From assembly GCA_002081555.1 (NCBI GenBank), contig KV921093.1, forward strand, positions 2,996 to 24,605: a stretch of DNA of 21,610 nucleotides, given 5' to 3'. This stretch comes from Protostelium mycophagum. Taxonomy: Eukaryota; Evosea; Variosea; Protosteliida; Protosteliaceae. Positions 19,525 to 21,610 of this stretch are shown here, piece after piece. The notes beneath the pieces were generated by a model, which saw only the letters and a list, made by a program, of their open reading frames with translations, was not told the origin of the DNA and searched no databases. Numbering within the stretch: the stretch's first letter is position 1; each line of letters starts with the position of its first letter. Position numbers and translations under genes: made by a program.

Positions 19525-21370
19525 TTATGGTCGGAATAAAGTCCGTTCAGAATATCCTACATCTTTATCAGAGAGCGTCACGATTGCGGAAATCGATGTT
19601 TTTTTCTGTGCGCGTTGTAGATGGGGAGATCTTACTTGGATTTGCTTTGCGGCCATGCCACTGTTTACGTAAAGTCTCCATTCTACATACTGTTTCTCTT
19701 TCTCCCAATTTTCATCCTCTGTACACATGAATTTTCCACGAATTTTCCAAGAACTTTCTTGAAAATTTCCAAAAAATTGAAATTCAATTTTATTAATATT
19801 ATTTCGAGAAATTTCGCGGAAATTTCGTTCTACTCACTTGTACAAAAATACAGGAAAAATTCTGTACACTCTAAAATTCCATGTCTGGCATCATAAGGGC
19901 TCTTCGAACTGAAGTGATTGTAGACCGCCGAAACTATCCAGAAAATTCTCGGAACTTTCTCCGCAATTTCGGGTGAAAATTTCCGATGTGCTAAACGCTT
20001 CAAGAGAAGAATCGTTCGGAGTTGTGTCTCTGCTGGTCTTTCTGTTAACTTATTGTCGACAATGTCAAGCACCCCTGTACATGTCAACATGACCATCTAC
20101 AACGACATTTTCATTCATATTTCTTCACAACTTTTGACGGGCAATAATTGCAATGAGATTTTTTCCTTCCAATAAAAATAAATTCTGACCTCCATTGATC
20201 ATGTCTCTGATCTGTTGATCTGTCATGTGAAGTACCATCTTTTCGAGAATTTCTACAGAGGAGGCGATCTCCTTGATGGGTGTGCGTCTCGCACATTGGA
20301 TCATGAGTGGGACGAGTTTCACCAGAGCTGGACTCATGTTGATCCTCTTCAGAAAGCACATACCCTGATCCATGTTCTAATTGATGATCAGGATCATTGA
20401 TTAGATGTTTCATGGAGGTAAAAAAATATTATATTATATATATTATAGCTTTTTTCAATAAAAAAAGCAGTAAATATGTGATGTACACCATCATATGAGA
20501 AACACTCACATCTAATGCCTCTGGAGAGTTACCCATGCTCTTCTCTAAGATATATCTGATCCTGTCGACCACCTCTGGCGTGATCTGCGTCTTGATAATG
20601 TCATCCCATCCATTGGTCAGAAAAGAGAAGCAGACTAGATTATTGAAGGGCAGATGGAACGAATCTGGCATGCACCTGAGCAGCCGGAAATTGAGAGAGA
20701 CGAGTCCTTCTGCGTTCTGAAGGAGTCTGATCTTGTCTGCCTCTGTGAAGTAGTGATCGTCAATCACGGCGACACACTGGCTCGTGTGATATTTGAGGGC
20801 CCAGCTGATTGGGAAGAAATGAGCTGTTAATTGTTCATTTGTGAGAGGCATCCATCTTCTAAACATCTTCATCCAAAAGGCGTTCCATCTGGGATCATTC
20901 TTGAAGATGAGAGAGTGATGATTCCACAGATCAAAGTAAATAAAAAGTGTATCCTTGAATAAAGAAGGATGATTAAAGGGTAACCACTCCAACAATTTGG
21001 TCATCTAAAAGCATCAGAAAGATGATCCAGATGTATAGAATGTCACCCTCTTGAAGATATCTATCTTGATGAGTTTAGGAATGCTTCCCGTATCCTTTGA
21101 GAGATCCACGAGACTCTTGATGTGCCTTGACAATGTATCACAAGGCATTTGTTTAAAGTCAACAAATAAATTATTGACGTCCATATTCTTCCCTTCACTC
21201 ATGTTGTATAGTGCTGAGATGATGATATCGGAAAAGAAAATGAGATCAGTTTCAGGAAGGGTTACGTATGTACATCTACAACGTCCATAAAATAATTGAA
21301 TAAACTGCATAATTCGTAGTTCAGTAAAGACATGAGGCCATTGTCTTGAATTGATGAATCTGCGAAGCAT
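19525..21370 (-). CDS. Gene D: helical protein of unknown function upstream of the MYND gene
   Basis: Not recognised. Exons 21047-21370, 20510-21004, 20190-20364, 19838-20074 and 19525-19718 join in phase to 474 aa, starting at ATG 21370. The sequence is rich in aromatic, amphipathic helices (LLEWLPFNHPSLFKDTLF; WNAFWMKMFRRWMPLT; RYILEKSMGNSPEALD) and looks like an alpha-solenoid. The residues around TPIKEIASSVEILEKMV and ETQLRTILLLKRLAH repeat that character. The 3' end is uncertain. A donor (GTAAGATCT) near the end of the last exon followed by an acceptor 78 nt on would give a better-looking C-terminus (DILNGLYSDHKMIFSGL, then RNIRFALVF) running towards 19346, where its stop would touch the ATG of the MYND gene. 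Solenoids followed by a MYND finger are common in eukaryotes, so one gene spanning 18357-21370 is a live alternative. Confidence 0.6.
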
Positions 21371-21610
21371 TTAGATATCCACATAACTTCTGGTTTGTAT
21401 TCGCACGTTTACAATCCTCGAAATAAATATATTCTACAATTACCGATGTACCTTTATTTATTTTGCGACCACACGCGCGTTCATCATGCCTTCGGTTGCC
21501 ACACTGGGCTCCCATCCCAGCCGATGTTCGCACTTGTTGTCCCTTCAAATTGCTCCCTTAAACCTCTCGTTGTACAAAAACCTCATCGGTACAAAACCAA
21601 AGCTTCTTCC
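21371..21610. other. Spacer at the right edge
   Basis: No gene can be supported. A 75-codon minus-strand frame (21321-21548) overlaps the first exon of gene D in another frame and lacks motifs. An AATAAA on the minus strand near 21455 and a frame ending in RFLYNERFKGAI followed by a stop (minus, about 21555-21610) could be the 3' end of a further minus-strand gene lying outside the window. Confidence 0.3.

Noticed and set aside
9424-21370. Integrated viral or transposon origin for the orphan block
   Set aside because: No capsid, polymerase, integrase or transposase motifs were found, there are no terminal repeats, and introns are dense as in host genes.

Overview
The window is from a compact, intron-dense eukaryotic nuclear genome. 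Nearly every gene is broken by GT-AG introns, most of them 38-50 nt, and many plausible gene ends carry AATAAA within a few dozen bases. The standard code fits throughout. Gene content (F-box/MORN protein, divergent GATA finger, EGF receptor-like protein with a TIM-barrel-like region, a flavoprotein of a mostly bacterial-looking family, tandem MYND fingers) suggests a free-living protist, tentatively an amoebozoan. That placement is inference only. All exon models below were built by hand from splice signals and phase continuity; no transcript or database search was available.

Left part (1-9.2 kb): the 3' end of a medium-chain alcohol dehydrogenase-like gene (+) is followed by a small palindromic MITE-like element with TA flanks. 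Then come an F-box + MORN-repeat gene (-, 10 exons, 320 aa) and, divergently, a seven-exon FAD-dependent oxidoreductase (+, 388 aa). A two-exon GATA-type zinc-finger gene (-, 220 aa), a small unrecognised gene (+, about 125 aa) and an eight-exon gene for a signal-peptide/EGF/sugar-hydrolase-like/transmembrane protein (+, 893 aa) complete this part. The last protein has an unusual cytoplasmic tail of repeated basic Ser/Thr motifs.

Right part (9.4-21.4 kb): a block of genes I do not recognise. Gene A (+, 9424-15749, 33 exons, 1215 aa as one gene, possibly two genes split near 13.1 kb) and gene B (+, 13 exons, 575 aa, C-terminal membrane anchor) are followed on the opposite strand by a tandem-MYND-finger gene (216 aa) and a further helical gene (about 474 aa). 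B and the MYND gene converge with stop codons about 20 bp apart. The MYND gene and its upstream neighbour may be one gene or overlap.

The most unusual feature of the window is the non-coding vocabulary. The palindrome TGACGTCA occurs eight times, six of them in introns. A CGTTGTAGAT / ATCTACAACG word recurs over 20 times in introns, spacers and some exons, GAAATTTC words are common in the same block, and the mini-hairpin GCGGC-TTT-GCCGC appears three times. One intron holds a 30-bp minisatellite. No tRNA, rRNA, CRISPR array, virus-like element or intact transposase gene was seen.
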